This document shows, one piece after another, positions 10,290 through 19,719 of a stretch of 64,000 nucleotides of DNA. Source of the stretch: Myxococcus xanthus. Its GTDB lineage: Bacteria; Myxococcota; Myxococcia; Myxococcales; Myxococcaceae. Position 1 is the first letter of the stretch. Every line of letters starts with the position of its first letter. The position numbers and the translations under genes were made by a program. The stretch covers positions 186,001-250,000 of the forward strand of contig NZ_CP017174.1 of the NCBI RefSeq assembly GCF_006402735.1, read 5' to 3'. A model generated the notes under the pieces. That model was not told the DNA's origin. It ran no database searches and was given only the letters and a program-made list of their open reading frames with translations.

Positions 10290-11651
10290 TCAGCCCTCGC
10301 CCGACTCGTACTTCTTCCGCTTCCGCCACAGCGTGGACGCGTCGATGCCCAGCACCCGCGCCGCCTCGTCCAGCGTGGGCGCCGAGGCCATGACGCGCAG
10401 CACGTGCTCGCGCTCGATGCCCTCCAGCGTGTGCGGCCCGCCCAGCGTCATCACAGGACTCCCCGCCGCGGCGATGCGGTCCGGGAATGCCTGCGGCTCC
10501 AGCACCTCCGCCGGCCAGACGATGAGCGCCCGCTCCATCGCATTGCGCAGCTCGCGCACGTTGCCCGGCCACCCATAGGCCAGCAGCATCTTCTCCGTCG
10601 CGGGCGACAGCTCCGGCGGAGGGCGCTGCGCCGCGCGCGCGAAGAAGGAGACGAAGCGCCGGGCCAGCGAAAGCAGGTCCTCCGGCCGCTCTCGCAGGGA
10701 CGGCAGCTTCACCTCGATGACGTTCAGCCGGTAGAGCAGGTCCTCACGGAAGCGCCCCTCCGCCACGTCCTTCTCCAGGTCCCGATTCGTCGCCGCCACC
10801 ACCCGCACGTCCGCCTTGCGCGTGCGTCCCTCGCCCAGCCGTTCGAACTGCTTCTCCTGCAGGAATCGCAAGAGCTGCGCCTGGAGCCCCGGACTCATCT
10901 CCGCGATTTCATCCAGGAACAGTGTGCCCCCCTCCGCCGCCTCCACGCGTCCCGGCTGGTCCTTCACCGCGCCAGTGAACGCGCCGCGCACGTGGCCGAA
11001 CAGCTCGCTGGCCAGCAGTTGCTCGGACAGCGTGGGACAGTTGACGGTGACGAAGGGCCGGCGCCGCCGGGCGCTCATTGAATGCAGCGCGCGGGCGAGC
11101 ACTCCCTTGCCCGTTCCACTCTCTCCCCGAAGCAGCACCGCCGCGTCGGACGCCGCCGCGCGCGTCAACAGCCCGATGGCCGCGTGCATCGCGGGCGAGG
11201 CCGTCTCCAACGTGGCTTCCGGCACCGCTTGGGAAAGCTGCCCCTCCAGGTTCTCCAGTTGCGACGCCAGCTCCTGGTGCCGCCGCGCCTTCTCCACCAC
11301 ATGGCGAATCTGCGCGGGTGTGAAGGGCTTGGGCAGATAGTCCCGCGCCCCGCGCCGCATCGCCTCCACCGCCGTGTCGAAGGTGGCGTAGGCGGTGATG
11401 AGCACGACGTCCAGGTGGGGTGACTCGGCCAGGAGGCGCGGCAGCAGTTCCATGCCGCTGGCCGTGCCCAGCCGCAGGTCGACGAAGGCCAGGTCGGCGG
11501 GGCCTTGCGCCAGCGCGGCCAGCGCGGCCTCGGGCGTGGCCGCCTCTCGCACCTCACAGCCGAAGCCCTCCAGGCACACGCGGAGGGTGTGGCGGATGTT
11601 CCGCTCGTCGTCCACGACCAGCACCCGCATGGGGCGCTCTCGAACGTCCAT
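10290..11651 (-). CDS. AlgB-like sigma-54-dependent response regulator
   Basis: The 453-residue protein has a receiver domain with phosphoacceptor Asp58 (F-V-D-L-R-L-G), a AAA+ domain with G-E-S-G-T-G-K-G and the sigma-54 contact loop G-A-F-T-G-A, and a C-terminal helix-turn-helix ending T-L-D-E-A-A-R-V-L-G-I-D-A-S-T-L-W-R-K-R-K-K-Y. That end is nearly the same as the end of Pseudomonas AlgB. AlgB pairs with KinB, and a KinB-like kinase lies 750 bases away, so I infer a KinB/AlgB-type pair. Its targets are not shown by the sequence; the kdp operon and the hemerythrin gene are candidates. Confidence 0.88.
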   Translation of the reverse strand: MDVRERPMRVLVVDDERNIRHTLRVCLEGFGCEVREAATPEAALAALAQGPADLAFVDLRLGTASGMELLPRLLAESPHLDVVLITAYATFDTAVEAMRRGARDYLPKPFTPAQIRHVVEKARRHQELASQLENLEGQLSQAVPEATLETASPAMHAAIGLLTRAAASDAAVLLRGESGTGKGVLARALHSMSARRRRPFVTVNCPTLSEQLLASELFGHVRGAFTGAVKDQPGRVEAAEGGTLFLDEIAEMSPGLQAQLLRFLQEKQFERLGEGRTRKADVRVVAATNRDLEKDVAEGRFREDLLYRLNVIEVKLPSLRERPEDLLSLARRFVSFFARAAQRPPPELSPATEKMLLAYGWPGNVRELRNAMERALIVWPAEVLEPQAFPDRIAAAGSPVMTLGGPHTLEGIEREHVLRVMASAPTLDEAARVLGIDASTLWRKRKKYESGEG

Positions 11652-11808
11652 GGCTTCATCCTAGGTGCAATCCCCGCCGCCGCACGGTCAGACTCCCGTC
11701 CAGCGTGCGGGAGCACACGCAATGGCCGCCCAGGTGTTGGCGGTTGCCGCACATCCGCTGCACTCCGTGCTGGCGTTGCTCTCCGGTTTGGGCTGGAACA
11801 GGGGGCGT

Positions 11809-12198
11809 ATGCGCTTGATGGGGATGATGGCGGGCGGCCCACCGCCCGAAGACGGTGAAGAGGAGAACGTCTTCTCCCGAGCCCGAGGCCCCTCGCCGGC
11901 CGAGAAGCGGACCCGGAAGGTCGTGCTGGTGGGGCTGGTGCTGCTGTTGCTCGGCGGCGTCTGGCTGTACCTCCAGGGCGGGGAGAACCGGGCGCTGAAC
12001 GCGCTGTCTCCCGTGCAGCGGGCCTCGCTCTTCCAGGAGACGCGCGACTCCTTCCGCGAGATGTGCATGGGCGACGCGGGCACCAGCCGCTTCCCGAAGC
12101 GCTGCGCGCAGATGGCTGACTTCCTCACCCGCTTCACGGAATGTGACGCGACCTGCCAGCAGGAGATTGCGCCCGCGCTCCAGCGCTCCGTGCGCTGA
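11809..12198 (+). CDS. single-pass membrane protein with four-cysteine domain, unknown function
   Basis: The 129-residue protein has a short cytoplasmic acidic/Arg segment, one membrane helix (V-V-L-V-G-L-V-L-L-L-L-G-G, about residues 45-63) and an exported tail of about 65 residues with four cysteines spaced C-x11-C-x13-C-x3-C, suited to two disulfides. I use the ATG after AGGGGGCGT; longer in-frame starts exist upstream but overlap the divergent promoter region. It is divergent from the AlgB-like regulator. I do not recognise a family. Confidence 0.6.
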   Translation: MRLMGMMAGGPPPEDGEEENVFSRARGPSPAEKRTRKVVLVGLVLLLLGGVWLYLQGGENRALNALSPVQRASLFQETRDSFREMCMGDAGTSRFPKRCAQMADFLTRFTECDATCQQEIAPALQRSVR

Positions 12199-12571
12199 TA
12201 CGGGGCTCCACCGGGGAAGCGGCGGCCTGCCCTCCTGCCCGGAGAGCGCGGTGAAACCGGGCTACCGGGACACTCTCCCCGAGGTGGGGTCGGGTCCCAC
12301 CCGTCTTTCACGGCGCTCCGCGTCTGTCTGCATGACACGGGTGGTGAGAGTTACCAGCCCGCAGACAGTTGGCTATCCTACGACGCGCGGCGTGAGCACC
12401 GGCCGCACGAGGATGTGGCTCCCGCGGGAGTCCACGGAAGGATGGCGACATGTGCTGGTGCAGCGGGCCCTGGAAAACGGGGTGGCTCTTCCACAGCCGG
12501 ATTCTGGCCGCGGCGCGCGGCATGGAGTCGCGGGCGTTGAAGGGTGCTCACGGTAGCGGGGAGGCCAGCGG
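12199..12571. other. 373-base gap before chemoreceptor gene, nothing recognised
   Basis: No frame here has a convincing ribosome site with myxobacterial third-position bias. The last part carries GCGGGGAGG, the ribosome site for the downstream GTG start. It may hold the chemoreceptor promoter, but I cannot point to one. Confidence 0.4.
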
Positions 12572-14167
12572 GTGCGTCTGAAGCTCAAGCAGAAGATGAT
12601 GTTGTTGCCGGCCGTTGTCGCGGTGTTCCTGGTGGCCATCCTGGTGGCGTTCATCGCCCTGGGCGCGCGCTCCGGCAGCGTGTACGCGCGCATCAGCAGC
12701 TCGCAGGTTCCCACCATCGAGCTGAGCCGTGAGGTGATGCACCGTTTCCCGGGCCTGCACCGCAACGTGCTGGCGGCGGTGGCGGCGAAGGCGGCGGGAG
12801 GATTGGAGCCGCTGAGCGCGGAGGTGGACGCGCTCCAGTCGAAGCTCGACCTGGCGAGGGCCGTACCGGACGCGAACCTCCAGCGGGTGGATGAACTCAA
12901 GTCGTCCCTGGCCACGTACTGGCGGAACTCCACGGCGGCGGTGACGTTCGCGGTGGAGGGTGACGAGAAGGCGGCGTCCACGCTCGAAAGCGTGGAGTCC
13001 CTGGCCGCGTCGCTGTCCCATGAGCTGGAGAGGGCCGTGGAAGCGGATGGCCAGGCCATCGCGACCTCCTACGCGGAGGTGGCCGGGCTGCACCGCGCCA
13101 CCACCTGGACGGTGTGCGTGCTGGTGCTGTTGTGCATCGCGCTGACGGTGGGGCTGGCCTACTGGCTGCACCGCGAGGTGACGCTGCCGCTGGCGAAGCT
13201 GACCTACGTGGCCACGCGCATCGCGGAGAAGGGCGACCTGACGCAGGCCATCGACGTGAGCGCCCACGACGAAGTGGGAGAGCTGGCGCGCGGCTTCCAG
13301 GTCATGGTGACCCGGCTGCGCAACGTGCCCACCACCATCCAGACGGTGGTGACGGACCTGACGAACGCGGCGAAGACGCTGACGCAGGCCAGCCAGGAGC
13401 AGGTGAACTTCCTCACCAATCAGTCCCGCAGCCTCACCGAGGCGAGCACCACCATCGCCGAAATCGCGCAGACGTCCAGCATGGCCGCCAGCCGCGCGGA
13501 GATGGTGCTCCGCGTGGCGGGACAGGCGGATGCGTTCAGCGCGTCCGGCCAGGAGTCCATCGAGAAGAGCGCCGAGGGCCTCCAGCAGATTCGCCAGCGC
13601 GTGGGCGCGCTGGTGGGCAGCATCGGGCACCTGAGCGACCAGGCCGTGCACGCCGGTGAAATCATCGGCAGCGTGAAGGACCTGGCGGACCAGTCCAACG
13701 TGCTCGCGCTCAACGCGGCCATCGAAGCGGCGCGCGCCGGGGAGCAGGGCCGGGGCTTCGCGGTGGTGGCGCGGGAGATGCGCTCACTCAGCGGTCAGTC
13801 GCTGCAGAGCACCCAGCGCATCGGCAAGATTCTCCTCGAAATCAACCAGGCCATCCGCCAGACGGTGGGCATCGCCGAGGGCGACAGCGAGAAGATGGAG
13901 GAGGGCATCGAGCAGGTGCTCGCCTCGGCCAATACGCTGAAGGAAATCACCACCGTGGTGCAGGAGAGCAGTCAGGCCGCGCGCCAGATTGTGGCCTCTG
14001 TCACCCAGCAGAACGCGGGCATCGCGCAGATGACCGAGGTGATGACCACGCTGTCCTCCATGATGGCGGACGTGGTGACGGCCACGATGACCGCCGAGCA
14101 GGCGGTGACGCAAATCAACGCGTCGCTGGGGCAGCTCCAGGTGCTGTCCACCGGCTTCCGCGTCTGA
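12572..14167 (+). CDS. methyl-accepting chemotaxis protein
   Basis: The 531-residue receptor has membrane helix 1 (about 10-30), a 145-residue helical periplasmic sensor, helix 2 (about 175-197), HAMP (about 198-250) and a long coiled-coil signalling domain whose tip reads N-V-L-A-L-N-A-A-I-E-A-A-R-A-G-E-Q-G. The start is a GTG with GGGGAGG upstream. No che genes adjoin it, so it must feed a chemosensory array encoded elsewhere; myxobacteria have several (Frz, Dif, Che systems). The ligand cannot be inferred. Confidence 0.95.
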   Translation: MRLKLKQKMMLLPAVVAVFLVAILVAFIALGARSGSVYARISSSQVPTIELSREVMHRFPGLHRNVLAAVAAKAAGGLEPLSAEVDALQSKLDLARAVPDANLQRVDELKSSLATYWRNSTAAVTFAVEGDEKAASTLESVESLAASLSHELERAVEADGQAIATSYAEVAGLHRATTWTVCVLVLLCIALTVGLAYWLHREVTLPLAKLTYVATRIAEKGDLTQAIDVSAHDEVGELARGFQVMVTRLRNVPTTIQTVVTDLTNAAKTLTQASQEQVNFLTNQSRSLTEASTTIAEIAQTSSMAASRAEMVLRVAGQADAFSASGQESIEKSAEGLQQIRQRVGALVGSIGHLSDQAVHAGEIIGSVKDLADQSNVLALNAAIEAARAGEQGRGFAVVAREMRSLSGQSLQSTQRIGKILLEINQAIRQTVGIAEGDSEKMEEGIEQVLASANTLKEITTVVQESSQAARQIVASVTQQNAGIAQMTEVMTTLSSMMADVVTATMTAEQAVTQINASLGQLQVLSTGFRV

Positions 14168-14186
14168 CGCCGCCTCGGGGCCGCGC

Positions 14187-14212
14187 GGGTGCCACCGCCC
14201 TGGGTGGCACCC
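14187..14212. terminator. hairpin between convergent genes
   Basis: GGGTGCCACC (14187-14196) and GGTGGCACCC (14203-14212) form a perfect 10-bp stem with a 6-base loop between the chemoreceptor and fhs stops. There is no T-run on either side, so it would act as a strong stem or bidirectional barrier rather than a textbook terminator. Confidence 0.55.
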
Positions 14213-14228
14213 CGGCTTGGGGCTCGGC

Positions 14229-15884
14229 TCACTCCCCCTGCATCAGCCCGGTGACGCGCCCGTCGTCGTGGACGGTGACGCGGCGGGCGGCGGGCTCGCG
14301 TGGCAGGCCGGGCATGGTGAGGATTTCTCCAGTGAGCGCCACCATGAAGCCCGCGCCCGCGGACAGCCGCACCTCGCGCACGGTGAGCGTGAAGCCGCGC
14401 GGCCGTCCCAGCTTCGTGGGGTCATCCGACAGCGACAGGTGCGTCTTCGCCATGCACACCGGCAGCCCGGCGCCACCCAGCTCGCGGACGGCGTCCAGGT
14501 CCTTCTTCGCGCTCGCGGTGAAGGCCACGTCGTCCGCGCCATAGACGGTGCGGGCAATGGCGGCCACCTTCTCCTCGGGCGTCTGCGCCACGTCGTAGAG
14601 GAAGCGCGGCTGGGGCGGCGCGGCGTCCGTGCCGTCCAGCATCTCCAGCACGCGGTCGGCCAGCTCCAGCGAGCCGTCACCACCTCGCGAGAAGCCGTCA
14701 CACACGGCCGTCTCCACGCCGCGGGCCCTGCCGAAGGCGCGCAGCTCTTCCAGTTCGGACTCGGTGTCCTGCGGGAAGCGGTTGACGCACAGTACTGCCG
14801 GCAGGCCGAAGGCGGCCACCGACTCCAGGTGCTTCTCCAGGTGGGCGAAGCCGCGAACCAGGGCCTCGCGGTCCGGCTCGGCCACGCGCGCGGGGGCGGC
14901 GCCACCGTGGTGCTTCAGCGCGCGCAGCGTCACCACCAGCACCACGCCCCGGGGCCACAGCCCGCTGCCGCGGCACTTGATGTCCAGGAACTTCTCCGCG
15001 CCCAGGTCGAAGCCGAAGCCCGCCTCCGTCACGACTTCATCCGCGTACGCCAGCCCCATGCGCGTGCCCAGCACGGAGCTGCACCCGTGCGCGATGTTGG
15101 CGAAGGGCCCCGCGTGCACCAGCGCCGGGCCGCCCTCGCGCGTCTGGGCGAGGTTGGGCATCAGGGCGTCCTTGAGCAGCGCCACCATGGCCGCCGCCGC
15201 GTCCACGTCGCGCGCGCGCACCGGCTGGCCGTCCCGGGTGTGGCCGATGATGACGCGTCCCAGCCGCGTCTCCAGGTCCTTCAGCCCCTCCGCGAGCGCG
15301 AGGATGGCCATGACCTCACTGGCGGCGGTGATGTCGAAGTGGTCCTCGCGCGGCACACCCTGCGCCTTGCCGCCCAGGCCGACGATGACGTTGCGCAGGA
15401 ATCGGTCATTCATGTCCAGCGCGCGCCGCCAGCGCACGCGCGTGGCATCCAAGGCCACCGGCTGGCCGTAGAAGACGGCGTTGTCCACCAGCGCGGACAG
15501 CAGGTTGTTGGCGCTGGTGATGGCGTGCAAGTCGCCAGTGAAGTGCAGGTTGATGTCGGCAGCGGGCTCCAGGCTGGCCTGCCCGCCGCCGGTGCCGCCG
15601 CCCTTCACGCCGAAGACGGGCCCCAGGGACGGCTCGCGCAGGGCCGCCACCGCGCGGCGCCCCCGCTTGCGCAAGCCCATGGCCAGCGCCACGGACATGG
15701 TGGTCTTGCCTTCCCCCGGCGGCGTGGGGTTGATGGCGGACACGAGCACCAGGCGTCCCTGCCGGCCGCCCCGCTTGCCGAGCGCGTCCAGCGACACCTT
15801 GGCGCGGTGGGTTCCCCACGGCAGCACGTCTTCGGGAGACAGGCCCAGTTCGGCGCCCACGTCGGTCATGGCTCTCAGCGTCAT
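14229..15884 (-). CDS. fhs: formate--tetrahydrofolate ligase
   Basis: The 551-residue protein has the family length and the ATP loop P-T-P-P-G-E-G-K-T-T, followed by G-G-G-T-G-G-G-Q, F-T-G-D-L-H-A-I and C-V-N-R-F-P-Q-D-T. It joins formate to tetrahydrofolate with ATP to give 10-formyl-THF in one-carbon metabolism. A GGAGAT box lies before the ATG. It stands alone, with the chemoreceptor convergent on one side and a lipoprotein gene on the other. Confidence 0.97.
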   Translation of the reverse strand: MTLRAMTDVGAELGLSPEDVLPWGTHRAKVSLDALGKRGGRQGRLVLVSAINPTPPGEGKTTMSVALAMGLRKRGRRAVAALREPSLGPVFGVKGGGTGGGQASLEPAADINLHFTGDLHAITSANNLLSALVDNAVFYGQPVALDATRVRWRRALDMNDRFLRNVIVGLGGKAQGVPREDHFDITAASEVMAILALAEGLKDLETRLGRVIIGHTRDGQPVRARDVDAAAAMVALLKDALMPNLAQTREGGPALVHAGPFANIAHGCSSVLGTRMGLAYADEVVTEAGFGFDLGAEKFLDIKCRGSGLWPRGVVLVVTLRALKHHGGAAPARVAEPDREALVRGFAHLEKHLESVAAFGLPAVLCVNRFPQDTESELEELRAFGRARGVETAVCDGFSRGGDGSLELADRVLEMLDGTDAAPPQPRFLYDVAQTPEEKVAAIARTVYGADDVAFTASAKKDLDAVRELGGAGLPVCMAKTHLSLSDDPTKLGRPRGFTLTVREVRLSAGAGFMVALTGEILTMPGLPREPAARRVTVHDDGRVTGLMQGE

Positions 15885-16090
15885 GCCGGGAATCTCCGCG
15901 CGGACCTGGCGGCGGTCAACGGCGGAGACGCGTGCCTGCTAGAATTCAGGGCCGCGAAGACTTTCGCTCGCGTGTCTGGATTCCTGCTGGTGTCGGAGCT
16001 CCCCACGGCGAAGTGTCCCAGCCCGCGTCCGAATGGATGTCGGGCCCGCTGGTCGCGGGTCCCATCACCGGCGACTGCTCGTCGCGCGCG

Positions 16091-16507
16091 TCAATCCAGG
16101 CGGAAGCCTTCGGGGGCGCGAGGGTCCTTCCGCTCATACATGTTGAGGTACATCATCACCGGCTCCTCCAGCCCGTCGTAGGTGACGACGTACACGTCGA
16201 GCAGGCCGCTGCCGAAGGGCGCGCCCTCCGACTCGAAGGCGCAGCAGCTCCCGTGCCGCTCGTAGCGGACCTTTTGCCCCTGCGGTCCCCGCAGGTGCTG
16301 GAGGTATTCGTGTTCGCCGCCGACACCTCCACCCACGTGGATGGGGTCGTCCTTGCTGTAGCCATAGCCGGAGGGCGCGCTGGACGTGGCTTCGGGGGCC
16401 GCCGCTTCCGTCGCGGGCTCGGCCGGCCGGGTGGCGCTGGCGGTGGAAGCACAGCCCGTGGTCAGCACGGGCACCAGGAACAGCATCGCGAGGCGGGAGG
16501 TCGTCAT
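16091..16507 (-). CDS. CC-motif lipoprotein, unknown function (paralogue at 31307-31747)
   Basis: The 138-residue protein begins with a lipoprotein signal ending L-T-T-G-C, then a low-complexity Ala/Pro/Glu linker, then a compact domain with Y-G-Y-S-K-D-D-P-I-H-V-G-G, L-R-G-P-Q-G-Q, G-S-C-C, V-T-Y-D-G-L and P-E-G-F. The same ordered motifs occur in the lipoprotein at 31307-31747. As I recall, similar small lipoproteins from Bacteroidetes are often wrongly labelled 2-dehydro-3-deoxyphosphooctonate aldolase; nothing here supports that activity. It stands alone. The next gene is divergent. Confidence 0.78.
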   Translation of the reverse strand: MTTSRLAMLFLVPVLTTGCASTASATRPAEPATEAAAPEATSSAPSGYGYSKDDPIHVGGGVGGEHEYLQHLRGPQGQKVRYERHGSCCAFESEGAPFGSGLLDVYVVTYDGLEEPVMMYLNMYERKDPRAPEGFRLD

Positions 16508-16660
16508 ACGGCGGGAGCCTACCGCTTTCGCATGGCAAGCGGCCTTGGGGTCGGAGCCCCTTTGGCGGTGGCAGCCGAGCAGGGCGGCCCCTTTCATGCC
16601 CTTGGCGGGCGCCGCATCTTTCCGCCGGAAATGTCCCGCCAACGAGGCCGAGGAGCGCCC

Positions 16661-18205
16661 ATGTCGAAGGCCCACATCCATGAGCAAGGAGGGAGCGGAT
16701 GGGGCGCGCCGGGGCTTGCCGAGGCCCGTCACCCGAGCGGGCCCGCCTTCGCTCCGGTGCTGCTGAGATTGGGGCACGCGCTCCAGGCGGCGCTCATCGT
16801 CGACGCGCACGGACGCGTGGTCTGGATGGACGAGGCGCTGACACATGCCACCGGACCGCATGGCGAGCCCATCGAAGGGCTCCACGTGGATGCGGTGCTC
16901 GCTCGGCTGCCCTGGCTCGCGCAGGCGATGCGGCCCGCGCTCCATGGCAAGGCCGGTATCCACGAGGAGCCGGGCCTGAAGGCCTTCGTCCTGCCCGTGT
17001 TCGACGAGCAGGGCACATTGTTGGGGGCCTGCGCGCGCCTCCAGGTTCCGGAGTCCTCGCCGGGGCAGGCCGCCGAAGGCGGTGTGACGCGGCACGCGCC
17101 GGAGAGCCTGGCGCACATGAACTCGGTGCTGCGCGCCACGTTCGACTCGATTGCGGAAGGCGTCATCGTGGTGGACCTGAACAAGCGCGTCACGGCCTTC
17201 AACAAGCGCTTCCTCGACATCTGGGGGCTGACCGAGGAGATGATGGTGGACCGCGACGCGGAGCGGGTGCTGGAGCGCGCGGCGGGCGGCGTGAAGGATT
17301 CGGAGTCGTTCACCTCGCGAATCCGGGAGCGCTTCGAGGCCTCCGAGCAGGTGGACGTGGAGACGGTGGAGTTGCTGGACGGGCGCATCCTGGAGCGCAA
17401 GTCGCTGCCGCAGCGGATGGGGGACACCATCATCGGCCGCGTGTGGAGCTACCGGGAGGTGACGGCGGAGCGGCAGGCCGAGGCCGAGCGCGAGCGGTTG
17501 CTGCGCGAAGCCCAGGAGGCCATCCGCGTGCGGGACGACTTCCTGTCCATCGCCGCGCACGAGCTGAAGACGCCGCTCACGCCGCTGAAGCTGCACCTCC
17601 AGATGTTGCGGCAACACGGCACCGAGGGGGACGGGGCCTCCGCCCGGCACGTGGACAAGTCGTTGATGCAGGTGAGCCGCCTGACGGGATTGGTGAATGA
17701 CCTGCTGGACACCTCGCGCATCCAGGAGGGGCGGCTGACGCTGAAGCATGGGCCCGTCGTGTTGCAGGAGTTGGCCCACGACGTCGTCTCCGAGATGCGC
17801 CTGTCCAGCGCGCACCACCGGGTCGAGTATGAAGCGCCGGACGCGCCCCTCGTCGTCCTGGGCGATGCGGACCGGCTCGCGCAGGTCCTGGTCAACCTGA
17901 TGGAGAACGCCTTCAAGTACAGCCCCAGCGGGGGAACGGTTCGCGTCCGGGTGGCCCGGGAGGACCGCCACGCCCACGTCTCCGTCCAGGACGAAGGCAT
18001 GGGCATTCCGCGGGACCAGCAGGGGTACCTCTTCGAGCGCTTCTTCCGCGCTCGCAATGCCCCCATCTCGGGCTTCGGTGGCCTGGGGCTGGGGCTCTAC
18101 ATCTGCGGAGACATCGTCGAGCGGCATGGCGGCCGTCTGTGGGTGGAGAGCGAGCTGGGACGCGGCTCCACCTTCCACTTCACCGTGCCGCTGGCATCCT
18201 CGTGA
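16661..18205 (+). CDS. soluble PAS-domain sensor histidine kinase
   Basis: The 514-residue protein has no membrane helix. Two PAS-like regions (about 25-120 and 155-265, the second with F-D-S-I-A-E-G-V-I-V-V-D and F-N-K-R-F-L-D-I-W) precede a short coiled coil, HisKA with A-A-H-E-L-K-T-P-L-T-P-L and an ATPase domain with N-L-M-E-N-A-F-K-Y and G-L-G-L-G-L-Y. GAGGAG precedes the ATG. No response regulator is next to it; it is an orphan kinase. It ends seven bases from the convergent TauE gene. Confidence 0.9.
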   Translation: MSKAHIHEQGGSGWGAPGLAEARHPSGPAFAPVLLRLGHALQAALIVDAHGRVVWMDEALTHATGPHGEPIEGLHVDAVLARLPWLAQAMRPALHGKAGIHEEPGLKAFVLPVFDEQGTLLGACARLQVPESSPGQAAEGGVTRHAPESLAHMNSVLRATFDSIAEGVIVVDLNKRVTAFNKRFLDIWGLTEEMMVDRDAERVLERAAGGVKDSESFTSRIRERFEASEQVDVETVELLDGRILERKSLPQRMGDTIIGRVWSYREVTAERQAEAERERLLREAQEAIRVRDDFLSIAAHELKTPLTPLKLHLQMLRQHGTEGDGASARHVDKSLMQVSRLTGLVNDLLDTSRIQEGRLTLKHGPVVLQELAHDVVSEMRLSSAHHRVEYEAPDAPLVVLGDADRLAQVLVNLMENAFKYSPSGGTVRVRVAREDRHAHVSVQDEGMGIPRDQQGYLFERFFRARNAPISGFGGLGLGLYICGDIVERHGGRLWVESELGRGSTFHFTVPLASS

Positions 18206-18212
18206 CGGTGCC

Positions 18213-19094
18213 TCACCGGGGCAGGGCCTGCGCGGTCTGACGCTGGCGGGCCACCCTCAGACGCCACACCGTTACGGGAATGCCCACGGCAAGAGGCGCC
18301 ACGCTCCAGAGCCACAGCCCCTCCGTCCACACGCGCTCACGCAGGGGCGCGGGAGCCTGGGCGCTCAGGATGAAGGCGGCGGTGGTCAGCACGAACACGG
18401 CGAAGCCCTTGCGCAGCAACGCGGGGGGGACGCGCCCCGCGAGCCTTCCTCCCACGAGGCTTCCCGTCATCGCGGCCAGGAGGACTTCGCCGGTGAGCAT
18501 CCAGGGCAGGTCCAGGTGGCCCAGGTGGCCCACCAGGCCGGCGGCGCACTGGAGCGCGATGACCACCAGGGACGTGGCGGTGGCGACGGGCATGGACAGT
18601 CCCGCCAGTGACAGCGCGGGCACGATGAGGAAGCCGCCCCCGGCGCCCACCAGTCCCGACAGCACGCCCACCGCGATGCCTTGTGCGAGCACGCGCGGAG
18701 CGGGGAGCGGGGAGACGCTGGTGGCGACGGGCCCGGCTTCCCGGCGGCGAAGCATGGCCACTGCGGCGGCCACCATGACGCCCGCGAACAGGAGCAGCAG
18801 CGTGTCGGGCGCGATGTGGGGATTGAGCCGGCCGCCAAGGAAGGCCCCGCCCATGCCACCTGTGCCGAACACGAGCGCGGTGCGCCAGCGGACGCGGCCC
18901 GCGCGCGCGTGAAGGAAGGCGCCACTGGCGCTGGTGACGCCCACCACCACCAGGGACATGGCGATGGCCGTCCGAGGCTCGACGTCGAGCACGTAGATGA
19001 GCAGCGGCACGGTGAGGATGGAGCCGCCACCTCCGAGCAGGCCCAGCAGGATGCCCACGAGCAGCGAGCCCGCGATGCCCGCGTACAGCATCAC
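18213..19094 (-). CDS. TauE/SafE-family membrane exporter (sulfur oxyanion)
   Basis: The 293-residue protein has about eight membrane helices and the family pattern G-G-G-G-S-I-L-T-V-P early and G-A-G-G-G-F-L-I-V-P in the second half. TauE/SafE proteins move sulfite, sulfoacetate and related anions. Its start overlaps the rhodanese stop by ATGA and it is last in the persulfide dioxygenase operon. In that setting, export of sulfite made by the dioxygenase is a sound inference. Confidence 0.9.
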   Translation of the reverse strand: MMLYAGIAGSLLVGILLGLLGGGGSILTVPLLIYVLDVEPRTAIAMSLVVVGVTSASGAFLHARAGRVRWRTALVFGTGGMGGAFLGGRLNPHIAPDTLLLLFAGVMVAAAVAMLRRREAGPVATSVSPLPAPRVLAQGIAVGVLSGLVGAGGGFLIVPALSLAGLSMPVATATSLVVIALQCAAGLVGHLGHLDLPWMLTGEVLLAAMTGSLVGGRLAGRVPPALLRKGFAVFVLTTAAFILSAQAPAPLRERVWTEGLWLWSVAPLAVGIPVTVWRLRVARQRQTAQALPR

Positions 19095-19702
19095 CGCTCG
19101 CCTTCCGCGCGCGCGGCGGCGAGCAGGTCCCGGTATGTGCGCAGCAGGTGCTCGAAGGCGGCGGCGTCCCGGACATCCGTCGGCCGCGCGGCCTGGAGCG
19201 CGTCGAGCACGGCGGTGAGTGCTTCCCGAGACGGGGTCGTCATGGGGGGCACGGTGGGAGCTTCATGGGGCGGCGGCGTCAGGGCGCGGTGGAGGCCGTC
19301 GAGCAGTCCGTCGCGGACGGTGCCCAGGGTGGGCAGGGTGTGGGGGACGGGGCGCACCACGGGCAGCCGCGCGGTGTTCCACGCGAGCATCCCGCCTCGC
19401 AGGTTCATCACTCGAGTGAAGCCCAGGGTGACCAGGCTCGTGGCCGCCCTCGCCGAGCGCGCCCCGGAGCGGCAGATCAGCACCACGTCCGTGTTACGCG
19501 GCCAGGTGTCGACGACGTCCGGCACCGTGGCCAAGGGGGCGTGCCGGATGCCCGCGACGTGGCCCAGGATACCGTCGAGCTCGGCGGCCTCACGCACGTC
19601 GACCAACGTGAGCTCGGAGGGCAGGCACGCCGCGAGCTGTCCCACGTCCACGTCGCGGTAGCCCGCGGGATGGGGTGTGGCGTTGTCGAAGAGAGGATGC
19701 AT
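19091..19702 (-). CDS. rhodanese-family sulfurtransferase with C-terminal extension
   Basis: The first 115 residues form a rhodanese domain with D-V-R-E-A-A-E and an active loop C-R-S-G-A-R-S (Cys78), which accepts a sulfane sulfur. About 80 more residues form a tail ending in a Leu/Ala/Arg-rich helix with no recognised match. The gene sits 17 bases after the persulfide dioxygenase and overlaps the exporter. It probably moves sulfane sulfur among glutathione persulfide, thiosulfate and sulfite. Confidence 0.9.
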   Translation of the reverse strand: MHPLFDNATPHPAGYRDVDVGQLAACLPSELTLVDVREAAELDGILGHVAGIRHAPLATVPDVVDTWPRNTDVVLICRSGARSARAATSLVTLGFTRVMNLRGGMLAWNTARLPVVRPVPHTLPTLGTVRDGLLDGLHRALTPPPHEAPTVPPMTTPSREALTAVLDALQAARPTDVRDAAAFEHLLRTYRDLLAAARAEGER

Positions 19703-19719
19703 GGGGGCTCCGCGTGACT

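Noticed and set aside
14217..16181. Plus-strand open frame of about 650 codons opposite fhs
   Set aside because: Composition is Arg/His/Gln-rich, it matches no family, and it is fully antisense to formate-tetrahydrofolate ligase.
16091..16507. Label of 2-dehydro-3-deoxyphosphooctonate aldolase for the CC-motif lipoprotein
   Set aside because: It is 138 residues with a lipobox and shows none of the features of a TIM-barrel aldolase.
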